Assembly (NCBI GenBank): GCA_020161395.1 | Contig: JAIUOE010000010.1 | Location: 1-64,000 of the forward strand | DNA from: Bacteroidota bacterium | GTDB lineage: Bacteria > Bacteroidota > Ignavibacteria > Ignavibacteriales > Ignavibacteriaceae | Direction of reading: 5' to 3' | DNA length: 64,000 bases | Shown here: positions 1-8,144 of the stretch, one piece after another | Layout: every line of letters starts with the position of its first letter | How positions within the stretch are numbered: position 1 is the first letter of the stretch | Made by a program: the position numbers and the translations under genes | The notes under the pieces: generated by a model | The model's database searches: none | What the model was told of the DNA's origin: nothing | What the model saw: the letters and a program-made list of their open reading frames with translations, nothing else

Positions 1-434
1 GGGGATTTGTGGGAGATGTAACAGGAGATGGAGTTGATGATTTAGCACTTGTATATGATTATGACGGTAATTCTACGGGATACGGCTATGCAGTAATAGT
101 GGCGGGAGACAGGAATCTGGTATCTGTTCAGGATAATAATCCCTCTTCAGTTCCTTCATCTTTGAAGTTGGAAGCGTACCCCAACCCGTTTAATCCAACA
201 ACAAAGATGAAGTATACTCTTACGACTACGGGCTTCGTGACACTTTCAATAGTCAGTGTATCAGGAGAGCTGATTGAAAGACGGGAACTTGGAGAGCGAC
301 ATCCCGGAAGTTATGAACAAGAGATAAACCTCGGTTCGAAAAACGCTGCCTCGGGAATCTATTTTGCAGAGATAACCCTCAAGACAGGTTCAGAAGTGAA
401 GAAGGAGAGGGTAAAACTACAGTTGCTCAAGTAG
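1..434 (+). CDS. T9SS cargo protein, C-terminal fragment (5' end outside window)
   Basis: Only the last 140 or so residues are present; the frame is open to the window edge, so the start lies outside. The visible part begins with an FG-GAP/integrin-type loop (GDVTGDGVDDLALV), which usually belongs to one blade of an extracellular beta-propeller. It ends in a T9SS (Por) C-terminal sorting domain of about 85 residues, recognised by AYPNPFNP, the GIYF strand and the basic end before LQLLK. Proteins with this domain are exported by Sec, cross the outer membrane through the type IX machinery and are released or anchored at the surface. The catalytic or binding function cannot be told from the fragment. 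A good terminator follows 15 bases after the stop codon. Confidence 0.85.
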   Translation, partial: GFVGDVTGDGVDDLALVYDYDGNSTGYGYAVIVAGDRNLVSVQDNNPSSVPSSLKLEAYPNPFNPTTKMKYTLTTTGFVTLSIVSVSGELIERRELGERHPGSYEQEINLGSKNAASGIYFAEITLKTGSEVKKERVKLQLLK

Positions 435-449
435 ATAAGAATATTTCTA

Positions 450-484
450 AAAGCTGTCATCAGAAATGGTGGCAGCTTTTTTTT
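450..484 (+). terminator. Rho-independent terminator after the T9SS cargo gene
   Basis: AAAGCTG (450-456) pairs with CAGCTTT (473-479). The stem is extended inward by TCA/TGG pairs, and a run of eight T (477-484) follows. It lies 15 bases after the stop codon of the upstream gene. Confidence 0.85.
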
Positions 485-546
485 CAGGTATCTGCCGTAT
501 TAATTAAGACCTGTTTGGTCTCAACAAAATCAAAAAGTCTAATAAA

Positions 547-2919
547 ATGAATAACACCAAATTCTTAATTCTGTCAGTTTTGCTCTCGTTTTCAGCCTTG
601 TCACAGAACAGGCCGGGAATCGATTACTTCCTGCACATCAGTTTTTTTGACCAGTACATAAATGCCAAATTTGGTGTTGAAGCGTGGAGTGACAAAGAAA
701 ACAATGTACTGCAAAGAGTTAAGCCTGTATATGAGATGATGAAAGCAGCCGGAATTACGCATTGTGTTACATTTCTTGATGATTACACTTCAGATACCCT
801 CGTAAATCCGGGACTGAAAATCTACGACCGTCACATCGAATGGTCGGAAATAGAAAGTCTGCCGGTCGAGGGAACAAACAATCCCGGGAGATATCTCCTC
901 GCTCAGGGACTCGATACGATTGAGAATGCCTTTGAGATCGGGGAATCGTCGTCGTTTACCGGCTCTTCACTTACAAAAGAGAATAATTATGGCTTCGGAG
1001 TTGCCGGGGGAGACACGAGCAGCGTCTGGTGGATGAATGTTGCTCCCAATATGATTCCCAAGTGGGTCACGGGTAAAACGGGCGGCAGGGCATCTGATGA
1101 CCTTGACACCGGCGGGAAAAAAATAAAAATCAGAAGAGGAGAAGTGTCAGCCGGAGGCGGATATTACCTGGTTTACGGGATTATTAACCGGATGATGTTT
1201 ACACGAAACAGGCAGCACTTTATGTGGATAAAGGCAAAAACAGACGAAAATAACCTTCCCGCTTCCACTCCCGTGCTTACTGTCCGGATAAGAATTAAAC
1301 CATATACTTATGAAATGAATCCCGAAGATCATTTCGGAAAGCAATTGAATTTTGAAGATCCTGCCACTTTAAGAGACTCTTTACTGCCCGATGTGGTCTT
1401 TCAAATTCCTGTAACCGTGAAGGATTTTAAGGGAGATGGCTACCACTGGATCGAAGTTACTCATCCTCTTTTTCGACGAAGTGATGCGTTCAATCAGGTG
1501 GGGAAGGAGATGGAGATCGCTCTGTATTTCGAGAACAACATCGGTGTGAGTATAGACAGGATCGCCATTTGTGATGAGGATTTCAGGGAGTTCTATTCAA
1601 ACGGGAAACTTCGCTCGGAGATTGAGTCTGCGATCAATTCAAAAACCGGTAAATACATCGATAATCCTCTTTTTGAATCGGCATATTATGATGAACCATA
1701 CATGCTTACGACGAAGATCCGGGGGGATTATCAGAAAATGTTGAGAAGGGGAACGAACAGGGAAAGACTTGATATTAATGGTGCAACAGGAGGTGCCTGG
1801 AACTGGAATCTTGCTTTCGACAGGGAAATGTCCAAAGGTGAACAGTTCTATAAAAATTATCTCCTCTATGATTTCTATCCCCTGATCAGGGAGATTCCAA
1901 AAGGATACGATGATCAGGCAAGACTTCAGAGGGCTTTTGATGAGATGATCTGCCACAAAGGTGAACCTGTACTTAAATATCCGGGTCACGACCGCGACAT
2001 GATCCAACACATGGGCTATCTTTCCGCAATAGAAGCATCCCAAAATTACACATCAGGAATCCCGGGGGATGACATCCCCTTGTTTCACACCATACAAGTG
2101 GCTGCATCTCAGACCATAAGATACGACGGTAACGGGAAATACTCTTACAAACCTAAATTTGGTGAACTTCGGGCACCGACACCGGAGGAAGTAAAGGCGA
2201 TGAGTAATCTCGCAATAGCTTATGGAGCAAAAGGTTTCATGTATTATATGGTACCGACAATGATCCCGATGTTCAGACAACCTCTCGTGGAAGGGAGTGA
2301 AGTGCTTGCAACTTACGGAATCTTTGACGATGCCGGGAGAAAATATGATGATGACAGCAAGGAAGTCTGTTTCTCAAGAGGCTATGCGGAACAAACAGGA
2401 AATGACAGATACCGGGCAGTGAAAGAAACCATAACCACCATCAAATCGATAGAAAAATACATTTTGCGAGGCAATTGGCTGAACGGGTTTACATCAGATC
2501 AGAATGGCGGGAAATATCGTCTCGATAGAGGAAGAAAATGGATCAGTTCGATCAGCAGCAGACTTCTTGACAAAGATATTCCCGACTCAATACCTTATAT
2601 GGAAGCAGGACTGTTTGGTTATACCAACGGACTGAGCGGCAAGGAAAGGACTTTTTCGCCTGACACTTTACTTCTTTATGTTGTGAATAAATTTTGTGAC
2701 GATACTGACCGTGATCCGACTACTCATGCGGTCAGGGAAGTAAAGGTATTTATCGATGTGGAGAGTGTTCCATTCAAAAGATTTAAAATTCTGAACTTGT
2801 CTGATTCACAAAACACGGTACCCGGTCGATTTTCGCAGGACAGGACCGGCAGTTCAGATTATGTGAAATTACTACTTTCAGGAGGGGATGCCGCACTCCT
2901 GATGATTGTGAAGGAATGA
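547..2919 (+). CDS. Secreted protein of unknown function, 790 aa, possible TIM-barrel hydrolase
   Basis: I do not recognise a family. The N-terminus is a clear signal peptide (basic MNNTK, hydrophobic stretch, cleavage likely after ALSQ near residue 20), so the protein is exported to the periplasm or beyond. There is no T9SS sorting domain at the C-terminus, which ends in a short beta-rich stretch. Residues 45-85 (KPVYEMMKAAGITHCVTF) and about 370-390 (FESAYYDEPY), followed near residue 560 by AYGAKGFMYYM, read like beta strands of a glycoside-hydrolase-type TIM barrel with an acidic residue at a strand end, but no catalytic pair can be assigned. Between these lies a beta-rich region, about residues 180-340, that could be an inserted carbohydrate-binding-like module. 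It stands alone between two terminators. Confidence 0.75.
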   Translation: MNNTKFLILSVLLSFSALSQNRPGIDYFLHISFFDQYINAKFGVEAWSDKENNVLQRVKPVYEMMKAAGITHCVTFLDDYTSDTLVNPGLKIYDRHIEWSEIESLPVEGTNNPGRYLLAQGLDTIENAFEIGESSSFTGSSLTKENNYGFGVAGGDTSSVWWMNVAPNMIPKWVTGKTGGRASDDLDTGGKKIKIRRGEVSAGGGYYLVYGIINRMMFTRNRQHFMWIKAKTDENNLPASTPVLTVRIRIKPYTYEMNPEDHFGKQLNFEDPATLRDSLLPDVVFQIPVTVKDFKGDGYHWIEVTHPLFRRSDAFNQVGKEMEIALYFENNIGVSIDRIAICDEDFREFYSNGKLRSEIESAINSKTGKYIDNPLFESAYYDEPYMLTTKIRGDYQKMLRRGTNRERLDINGATGGAWNWNLAFDREMSKGEQFYKNYLLYDFYPLIREIPKGYDDQARLQRAFDEMICHKGEPVLKYPGHDRDMIQHMGYLSAIEASQNYTSGIPGDDIPLFHTIQVAASQTIRYDGNGKYSYKPKFGELRAPTPEEVKAMSNLAIAYGAKGFMYYMVPTMIPMFRQPLVEGSEVLATYGIFDDAGRKYDDDSKEVCFSRGYAEQTGNDRYRAVKETITTIKSIEKYILRGNWLNGFTSDQNGGKYRLDRGRKWISSISSRLLDKDIPDSIPYMEAGLFGYTNGLSGKERTFSPDTLLLYVVNKFCDDTDRDPTTHAVREVKVFIDVESVPFKRFKILNLSDSQNTVPGRFSQDRTGSSDYVKLLLSGGDAALLMIVKE

Positions 2920-2958
2920 CTTCACTTTGGTCACCGGTACAATCTGTTTCTAATTTAT

Positions 2959-2989
2959 AAGGCTGTCTCTTAACGGGCAACCTTTTTTT
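2959..2989 (+). terminator. Likely Rho-independent terminator
   Basis: AAGGcTG (2959-2965) pairs with CAaCCTT (2978-2984) with one mismatch, and a run of seven T begins at 2983. It sits 40 bases after the stop codon of the secreted protein gene. Confidence 0.6.
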
Positions 2990-3035
2990 AGAACCCGGGA
3001 GCTTCGGAACCGTATATTCTTTAAGTGATAAAAGC

Positions 3036-3068
3036 ACTCAAGTACTCAGGTACTCAAGTCACTCAGGA
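3036..3068. repeat. Quartet of an 8-bp unit (ACTCARGT)
   Basis: Four consecutive imperfect copies: ACTCAAGT (3036-3043), ACTCAGGT (3044-3051), ACTCAAGTC (3052-3060) and ACTCAGGA (3061-3068). It lies between the terminator of the upstream gene and leuS. Similar quartets with other unit sequences occur at other gene ends in this window. Confidence 0.7.
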
Positions 3069-3140
3069 ACTGCCTCCCAATTCCCCAAATATTCCTATTT
3101 TTAAAGTTTGAAATATTTAAAATATTAAGACTTTATAAGT

Positions 3141-5615
3141 ATGAAATATCAAGCAAGCGAAATCGAGCCGAAATGGCAAAAATACTGGGACGAGCACGGG
3201 GTTTACAAGACTGATCTGAACGATCCTGCCAAAAAGCTTTACTCCCTGGTAATGTTTATTTACCCTTCAGGGGCAAAACTTCACTGCGGGCACTGGTACA
3301 ATTATGGTCCCGCTGACACATGGGCACGATTCAGAAAATTGATGGGATATAATGTTTACGAACCGTTCGGTTACGATGCATTTGGTCTTCCAGCCGAAAA
3401 CTACGCAATAAAGACGGGTGTTCATCCGTTGGACAGCACCCTGAAAAACATAGAAGATATCAGAGCCCAGCTCAAAAGAATCGGCTGCATGTATGATTCA
3501 AACAGTGAATTGATGACATGTGATCCCGATTATTACAAATGGAATCAGTGGCTTTTTCTTCAACTCTACAAAAAAGGACTCGCATACCGCAAAAAATCAC
3601 CCGTAAACTGGTGTACTTCGTGCCAGACAGTTTTGGCTAATGAACAGGTACTCGGGGATGGAAGCTGTGAGAGATGCGGAAGTCCCGTTATTCAAAAAAA
3701 CCTTGTACAGTGGTTCTTTAAGACCACAGCCTATGCCGACAGACTGCTTGAAGATCTTGATCTGATTGACTGGCCCGAAGAGACAAAGACCAAACAGCGT
3801 AACTGGATTGGCAGAAGTGTGGGTGCTGAAGTCGAATTTAAGGTGGAAGGAAGTGAAGAGGTAATAAAAGTTTTTACCACCCGACCTGACACACTTTTTG
3901 GTGTTACCTATGTAACCCTGGCTCCCGAGCATCCGCTTGTAGCAAAACTCACGAAGCCCGAATACAAATCGTCTGTTGAAAAATATGTTGAACAAACCGC
4001 ATATCTGACCGATATTGACAGACAATCGACGACAAAAGAGAAATCGGGTGTGTTCACGGGTTCTTATGCGGTTAATCCGGTCAACGGTGAATCGGTTCCC
4101 GTCTGGATCGGTGATTATGTCCTCGTAACCTATGGAACAGGCTGTGTAATGGCTGTTCCCGGACATGATGAGAGAGATTTTGAATTTGCGAAGAAGTTTA
4201 ACCTTCCAATCGGAAAAGTGATTCTTCAGGAAGGTACCAATCTCGAGGATGAACTTGCCGAGGCATTTACCGAGGCAGGAACAATGGTAAATTCGGGTAA
4301 ATTTACGGGATTAAACTCAATTGCCGGTAAAGAAGCGGTTATAAAGGAACTTGAAAAAACAGGGAACGGATGTGCCAAAGTTAACTACAGACTGAGGGAC
4401 TGGCTGATTTCCCGTCAGAGGTATTGGGGAACGCCGATCCCCGTGGTTTACTGTAATACATGCGGCGAGGTTCCTGTTCCCGAAGAGCAGCTTCCGGTTA
4501 CACTTCCCTACGATGTGGAGTTTAAACTTCAGGGTGATTCACCCTTGAGGAGACACGCAGGATTTATGAACACAACCTGTCCGAAGTGCGGCGGTCCTGC
4601 TGAAAGAGACCCCGACACGATGGATACATTTGTGGATTCCTCCTGGTACTACCTCCGTTATCTGAATCCGAAATTTAAGGACGGGATGATCGACACTTCG
4701 CTTACCGATAAATGGTCACCCGTTGACATGTATATTGGGGGCAGGGAACACTCGGTGATGCATCTGCTGTATGCCCGTTTTGTCCACAAATTTTTGATGG
4801 ATATTGGTCTTGTCAAAACTCCCGAACCGTTCATGAGGCTTGTGCATCAGGGGACAATCACCAATCAGGGTGCCAAGATGTCGAAATCGAAAGGGAATGT
4901 CGTAAATCCCGAGCCATACATCGACAAATACGGATCTGATGTTTTCCGTCTATACCTGATGTTCATGGGACCATATGAACTTGGTGGTGACTGGAGTGAT
5001 TCAGGAATTACCGGCACTGAACGGTTTGCCCAGAGACTTTATGACATGGCTCAGACCTATGCAGGATGGTTTACAAAACATAAATCCGAAGAAAAATATG
5101 ATCTTGCAGATTTGAGCAGTGAAGAAAAATCGGTTTACAGATATGTGAACAAAACCCTCGCGAAATATCAACATGAGATGGAACATCTGAAATTCAATAC
5201 GGCAATTGCCTCGATGATGGAACTGAGCAATGAACTCGGAAAGAATCTTGCAGCCTGCAGAGCCGGAATTCAGACATACACTCTCTTGAGGGTTGCTTCG
5301 ATGCTGGCTCCACTGGCACCACATCTTGCCGAGGAAATTGCAAGCATTTTGGGACGGGAAAAGTCGCTGTTTGAGGAACCCGATCAGTTCACCCCCGATC
5401 CTGCAGCTTTGACGGTTGACTCCGTCACGATTGCTGTTCAGGTCTCGGGCAAGATGAGAGGAACTGTTGACATGCCCGTCGATTCAGATCAGGAATCTGT
5501 TTTTGATGCGGCAAAAAATGACCCCAAAACTGGCAAGTTCATTGAAGGAAAAGAGATCATTAAAGTAATCTTTGTTAAAAACAAAATTTTGAATGTAATA
5601 GTAAAACAGGCATAA
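3141..5615 (+). CDS. leuS: Leucyl-tRNA synthetase
   Basis: Class I synthetase that charges tRNA-Leu with leucine using ATP in the cytoplasm. The HIGH box appears as HCGH (residues 48-51) after YPSGAKL, and KMSKS is at 579-583. The editing domain carries the threonine-rich TTRPDT segment (246-251) and the GTGCVMAVPGHDERD stretch that binds mischarged adenosine. Two zinc-ribbon cysteine sets are visible: CTSC/CERC near residues 157-180 and CNTC/CPKC in the region before DTFVDSSWYYLRY. Length (824 aa) is normal for bacterial LeuRS. The C-terminal domain is complete. It is followed by serS after a single base, so the two are probably one transcript. Confidence 0.98.
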   Translation: MKYQASEIEPKWQKYWDEHGVYKTDLNDPAKKLYSLVMFIYPSGAKLHCGHWYNYGPADTWARFRKLMGYNVYEPFGYDAFGLPAENYAIKTGVHPLDSTLKNIEDIRAQLKRIGCMYDSNSELMTCDPDYYKWNQWLFLQLYKKGLAYRKKSPVNWCTSCQTVLANEQVLGDGSCERCGSPVIQKNLVQWFFKTTAYADRLLEDLDLIDWPEETKTKQRNWIGRSVGAEVEFKVEGSEEVIKVFTTRPDTLFGVTYVTLAPEHPLVAKLTKPEYKSSVEKYVEQTAYLTDIDRQSTTKEKSGVFTGSYAVNPVNGESVPVWIGDYVLVTYGTGCVMAVPGHDERDFEFAKKFNLPIGKVILQEGTNLEDELAEAFTEAGTMVNSGKFTGLNSIAGKEAVIKELEKTGNGCAKVNYRLRDWLISRQRYWGTPIPVVYCNTCGEVPVPEEQLPVTLPYDVEFKLQGDSPLRRHAGFMNTTCPKCGGPAERDPDTMDTFVDSSWYYLRYLNPKFKDGMIDTSLTDKWSPVDMYIGGREHSVMHLLYARFVHKFLMDIGLVKTPEPFMRLVHQGTITNQGAKMSKSKGNVVNPEPYIDKYGSDVFRLYLMFMGPYELGGDWSDSGITGTERFAQRLYDMAQTYAGWFTKHKSEEKYDLADLSSEEKSVYRYVNKTLAKYQHEMEHLKFNTAIASMMELSNELGKNLAACRAGIQTYTLLRVASMLAPLAPHLAEEIASILGREKSLFEEPDQFTPDPAALTVDSVTIAVQVSGKMRGTVDMPVDSDQESVFDAAKNDPKTGKFIEGKEIIKVIFVKNKILNVIVKQA

Positions 5616-5616
5616 A

Positions 5617-6894
5617 ATGTTAGACTTAAAATTTATAAGAGAGAATCCCGATGTTGTAAGACAGGGAATCGAAAACAAAAATGAAAAAAACAGAATTGAT
5701 GAAGTACTCGAACTCGACAAAAAGAGGAGAGAAATTCTCGTTATCGCCGATGATCTGAAGTCGAAGAGGAACAGGGTAAGCGACGAGGTGGCAAGGCTTA
5801 AAAAAGCCAAGGAAGATGCCACTTCCCTCATAGAGGAGATGAAAGGTGTCGGAGAGGATATAAAAAAGTATAACGAAGAGCTTGCAGTAGTGGAAGCGGA
5901 TTTGAACAACATACTCGCTTACATTCCCAACCTGCCGCATTCATCAGTACCCGTCGGAAAATCTGCCGCTGATAATGTTGAAGTGAGAAGATGGCTTCCC
6001 GATGGATATAATCTTGATGACCCGACCGTGGTTCCCGACCATCTTCAGATTGGCAAAAATCTGAAAATCCTCGATTTTGAGAGGGGAACAAAGATTTCAG
6101 GTTCCGGTTTCCCCCTCTACATGGGAGACGGAGCCACTCTTGAGAGAGCACTTTTCAACTTTTTCCTCGATTTCCATCTTGAGCATCACGGATATCAGGA
6201 AGTGATGACCCCCTTTATAGTGAATCGTGATTCGATGAAAGGGACGGGACAGATTCCGAAAATGGAAGAGGATATGTACACCTGTGAAAGAGACGGGATG
6301 TATCTTATTCCGACTGCGGAGGTGCCGATTACCAATATTTACAGAAGCGAGGTTCTTGATGAGTCCTCACTTCCGATAAAATACTGCGGATACTCCCCCT
6401 GTTTCAGACGGGAAGCGGGTTCTTATGGCAAGGATACCAAGGGATTTTTAAGAGTTCACCAGTTTAATAAGGTAGAGATGGTGAAGTTCGCAAAACCTGA
6501 AGGTTCTTACGATGAACTTGAAAAACTTGTGAATGATGCCGAAGATATTCTGAAAGCCTTGAATATTCCATACAGAGTTCTGATGCTTTGTACCGGAGAT
6601 TTAAGTTTTTCGGCAGCGAAATGCTATGACATCGAAGTGTGGTCACCCGCTGAAAAGAAATGGCTCGAAGCCTCTTCCTGCAGTAACTTTGAAGATTTTC
6701 AAGCCCGGAGAGCAAACATAAAATATCGCCGTTCGGAGGATAAAAAGCTTGAGTTCATTCATACATTGAACGGTTCAGGGCTTGCCACCAGCCGGTTGAT
6801 GGTTTCACTTCTCGAAAACAATCTCAGACCTGACGGCAAACTCAATGTTCCCGAAGCTCTAAGACCATATCTCAGAAAAGATATTATCGGATAG
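5617..6894 (+). CDS. serS: Seryl-tRNA synthetase
   Basis: Class II synthetase that charges tRNA-Ser, and tRNA-Sec where present, in the cytoplasm. Residues 1-105 form the charged helical arm (long Lys/Glu-rich coiled coil) that grips the tRNA long variable arm. The catalytic core follows, with motif 2 (FLRVHQFNKVEM) and motif 3 (NGSGLATSRLMVSLLEN). Length (425 aa) is typical. The ATG lies one base after the leuS stop codon, so translational coupling with leuS is likely. A long structured palindrome follows 20 bases after the stop codon. Confidence 0.98.
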   Translation: MLDLKFIRENPDVVRQGIENKNEKNRIDEVLELDKKRREILVIADDLKSKRNRVSDEVARLKKAKEDATSLIEEMKGVGEDIKKYNEELAVVEADLNNILAYIPNLPHSSVPVGKSAADNVEVRRWLPDGYNLDDPTVVPDHLQIGKNLKILDFERGTKISGSGFPLYMGDGATLERALFNFFLDFHLEHHGYQEVMTPFIVNRDSMKGTGQIPKMEEDMYTCERDGMYLIPTAEVPITNIYRSEVLDESSLPIKYCGYSPCFRREAGSYGKDTKGFLRVHQFNKVEMVKFAKPEGSYDELEKLVNDAEDILKALNIPYRVLMLCTGDLSFSAAKCYDIEVWSPAEKKWLEASSCSNFEDFQARRANIKYRRSEDKKLEFIHTLNGSGLATSRLMVSLLENNLRPDGKLNVPEALRPYLRKDIIG

Positions 6895-6914
6895 AGATTT
6901 CCTTTCCCCGTGCA

Positions 6915-6967
6915 GAGGGGTTGTCTTTTCAGTGGATACAATTTAATCCCTGAAAACTCAACCCCTC
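6915..6967 (+). other. Long near-perfect palindrome after serS
   Basis: Three nested stems: GAGGGGTTG/CAACCCCTC (6915-6923 with 6959-6967), TTTTCAG/CTGAAAA (6926-6932 with 6950-6956) and GGAT/ATCC (6934-6937 with 6946-6949). The first two stems are separated by a TC/CT internal loop and there is one bulged T at 6933; the terminal loop is eight bases. Twenty base pairs form in 53 bases. There is no T-run after it on either strand, so it is not a textbook intrinsic terminator. It may act as a 3' end-stabilising structure, a factor-assisted terminator or a protein-binding palindrome. Confidence 0.6.
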
Positions 6968-7113
6968 CGGGATAAAAAATTCCCTGATAAAAAAATACCC
7001 GATTCATTTGTAATTCTCGTAAAATATTTGGAAATTCCATTGTGGATTTGCGATATTAGCGAAATGCCACACCGGTTAAATTTCATATTTACAAAACAGA
7101 TCAGGACTGTGCT

Positions 7114-7476
7114 ATGCAGAATGATTTTATAATGAACAGTATGATGTCAAAGCTGGCAGCCGACTCGAAATTCGTGGGAATTTTCATGATGGTTGTCGGC
7201 GGGTTGGTTTGTCTTACACTTTTCGGGATACCGTTTGGTCTTCCATATTTATTTGCCGGAATCAGAGCCAAGGATGCCGGAGCACAAATCGAACAATTTA
7301 TGATGACAAACGACAATGTGATAAAAACGAATGCCTATGAGAACTATCAGAAGCATTTTTTCATATTGAAGGTTTTGTTTATAGTCGGAATTGTAGTTGC
7401 GATTCTTGCAATTCTGATTTTTGTATTCGTCTTTGCAGCAATGATTTCGAGTATTTCAAGATCGGGAGTACACTAA
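7114..7476 (+). CDS. Small membrane protein, first of a tandem pair (DUF5362-like, tentative)
   Basis: A 120-residue protein with hydrophobic segments at about residues 20-50 (a re-entrant or two-helix block containing GIPFGLPYLFAGIRAKDAG) and 83-112. These are separated by a polar region, and the N-terminal extension is short and polar. It resembles small inner-membrane proteins of unknown function common in the Bacteroidota; the family name is a memory-based suggestion only. It shares the order SKL..D.KFVGI....G...CL.L.GIP.G.....G..AKDAG with the gene right after it, so the pair arose by duplication. The genes are separated by one base and are surely co-transcribed. No function can be assigned. 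Confidence 0.8.
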   Translation: MQNDFIMNSMMSKLAADSKFVGIFMMVVGGLVCLTLFGIPFGLPYLFAGIRAKDAGAQIEQFMMTNDNVIKTNAYENYQKHFFILKVLFIVGIVVAILAILIFVFVFAAMISSISRSGVH

Positions 7477-7477
7477 C

Positions 7478-7843
7478 ATGGAAAACAACTACTACGAAAA
7501 GAACATTATCACAAAGCTTGGTTCCGATGCCAAATTTGTCGGTATTCTTAATATCATCATCGGTGTTCTCAACTGTCTTTCGCTGTACGGAATTCCTTCA
7601 GGAGTTCTTACGATTATTACCGGGATGAAGGCAAAGGATGCGGGAAACCATTTCCAAAATTATGCAACTTACGGGGATGAGGCTGAAGAATACAGAGCCA
7701 TCGAAAATCTCGGAAACTACTTCAAATGGATGAAAATATCGATCATAGTGGGGATTGTGATCATGGCGATCGTTTTCATTATTTCCCTCTCTGCCGGAGG
7801 CAGTCTTTTCAAGATCCCCAAGGGTAGATACACTCAGCTTTAG
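7478..7843 (+). CDS. Small membrane protein, second of a tandem pair
   Basis: A 121-residue paralogue of the preceding gene. Both share the block ITKLGSDAKFVGI / MSKLAADSKFVGI, the CLSLYGIPSG and GMKAKDAG segments, and a second hydrophobic segment near residues 85-108. It starts one base after the stop codon of its partner. Tandem paralogues of this size often form hetero-oligomers in the membrane, which would be an inference here. The C-terminus is short and basic. No catalytic residues are visible and no function is known to me. Confidence 0.8.
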   Translation: MENNYYEKNIITKLGSDAKFVGILNIIIGVLNCLSLYGIPSGVLTIITGMKAKDAGNHFQNYATYGDEAEEYRAIENLGNYFKWMKISIIVGIVIMAIVFIISLSAGGSLFKIPKGRYTQL

Positions 7844-7854
7844 CCAATAAAAAA

Positions 7855-7884
7855 GAGGCTGATAACCTTTCGGAAATCAGCCTC
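7855..7884. terminator. Bidirectional-looking terminator hairpin
   Basis: A perfect 9-bp stem, GAGGCTGAT (7855-7863) with ATCAGCCTC (7876-7884), and a 12-base loop. It begins 12 bases after the stop codon of the tandem membrane genes. On the minus strand it is followed by TTTTTTATT; on the plus strand only by a short pyrimidine stretch, so termination of the upstream operon may be weaker than the stem suggests. Confidence 0.65.
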
Positions 7885-8044
7885 TCTAACATTTCACACA
7901 TCACTTCGGAGCCAACAAATCTTTATTGATACTCCGGCACACAGGCAATTCACAGCAATTCGTTCACAGTATATCCATCTTTACATTACTGCCGGAGCAT
8001 CGGGAGAGATTCTATAATTAACACTGTTGGAGTAAGTACTTGTT

Positions 8045-8080
8045 TAACATTTGTGGCAATAAAAAGAGTTCCAAATGTTA
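8045..8080. promoter_or_regulatory. Inverted repeat upstream of the CarH-like gene (candidate operator)
   Basis: A perfect 9-bp inverted repeat, TAACATTTG (8045-8053) and CAAATGTTA (8072-8080), with an 18-base spacer. It lies just upstream of a sigma-70-like promoter for the MerR/B12 regulator. CarH-type repressors bind repeated sites around their own promoters, so autoregulation is a reasonable guess. Confidence 0.4.
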
Positions 8081-8088
8081 GATAATTA

Positions 8089-8117
8089 TTGACAAAAATT
8101 GAACGACACTTGATTAT
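8089..8117 (+). promoter_or_regulatory. Probable promoter of the CarH-like gene
   Basis: A full TTGACA (8089-8094) is separated by 17 bases from GATTAT (8112-8117). The start codon follows 27 bases after the -10 element, which leaves a short leader of about 20 bases. The region 7885-8044 upstream shows no gene. Confidence 0.5.
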
Positions 8118-8144
8118 TAGCGAAAAGATGCTTAATTTTAGGAT

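Noticed and set aside
3036-3068. Short quartets as CRISPR remnants or transposon ends
   Set aside because: Units are only 7-8 bp with no spacers, no flanking target-site duplications and no transposase or cas genes nearby.
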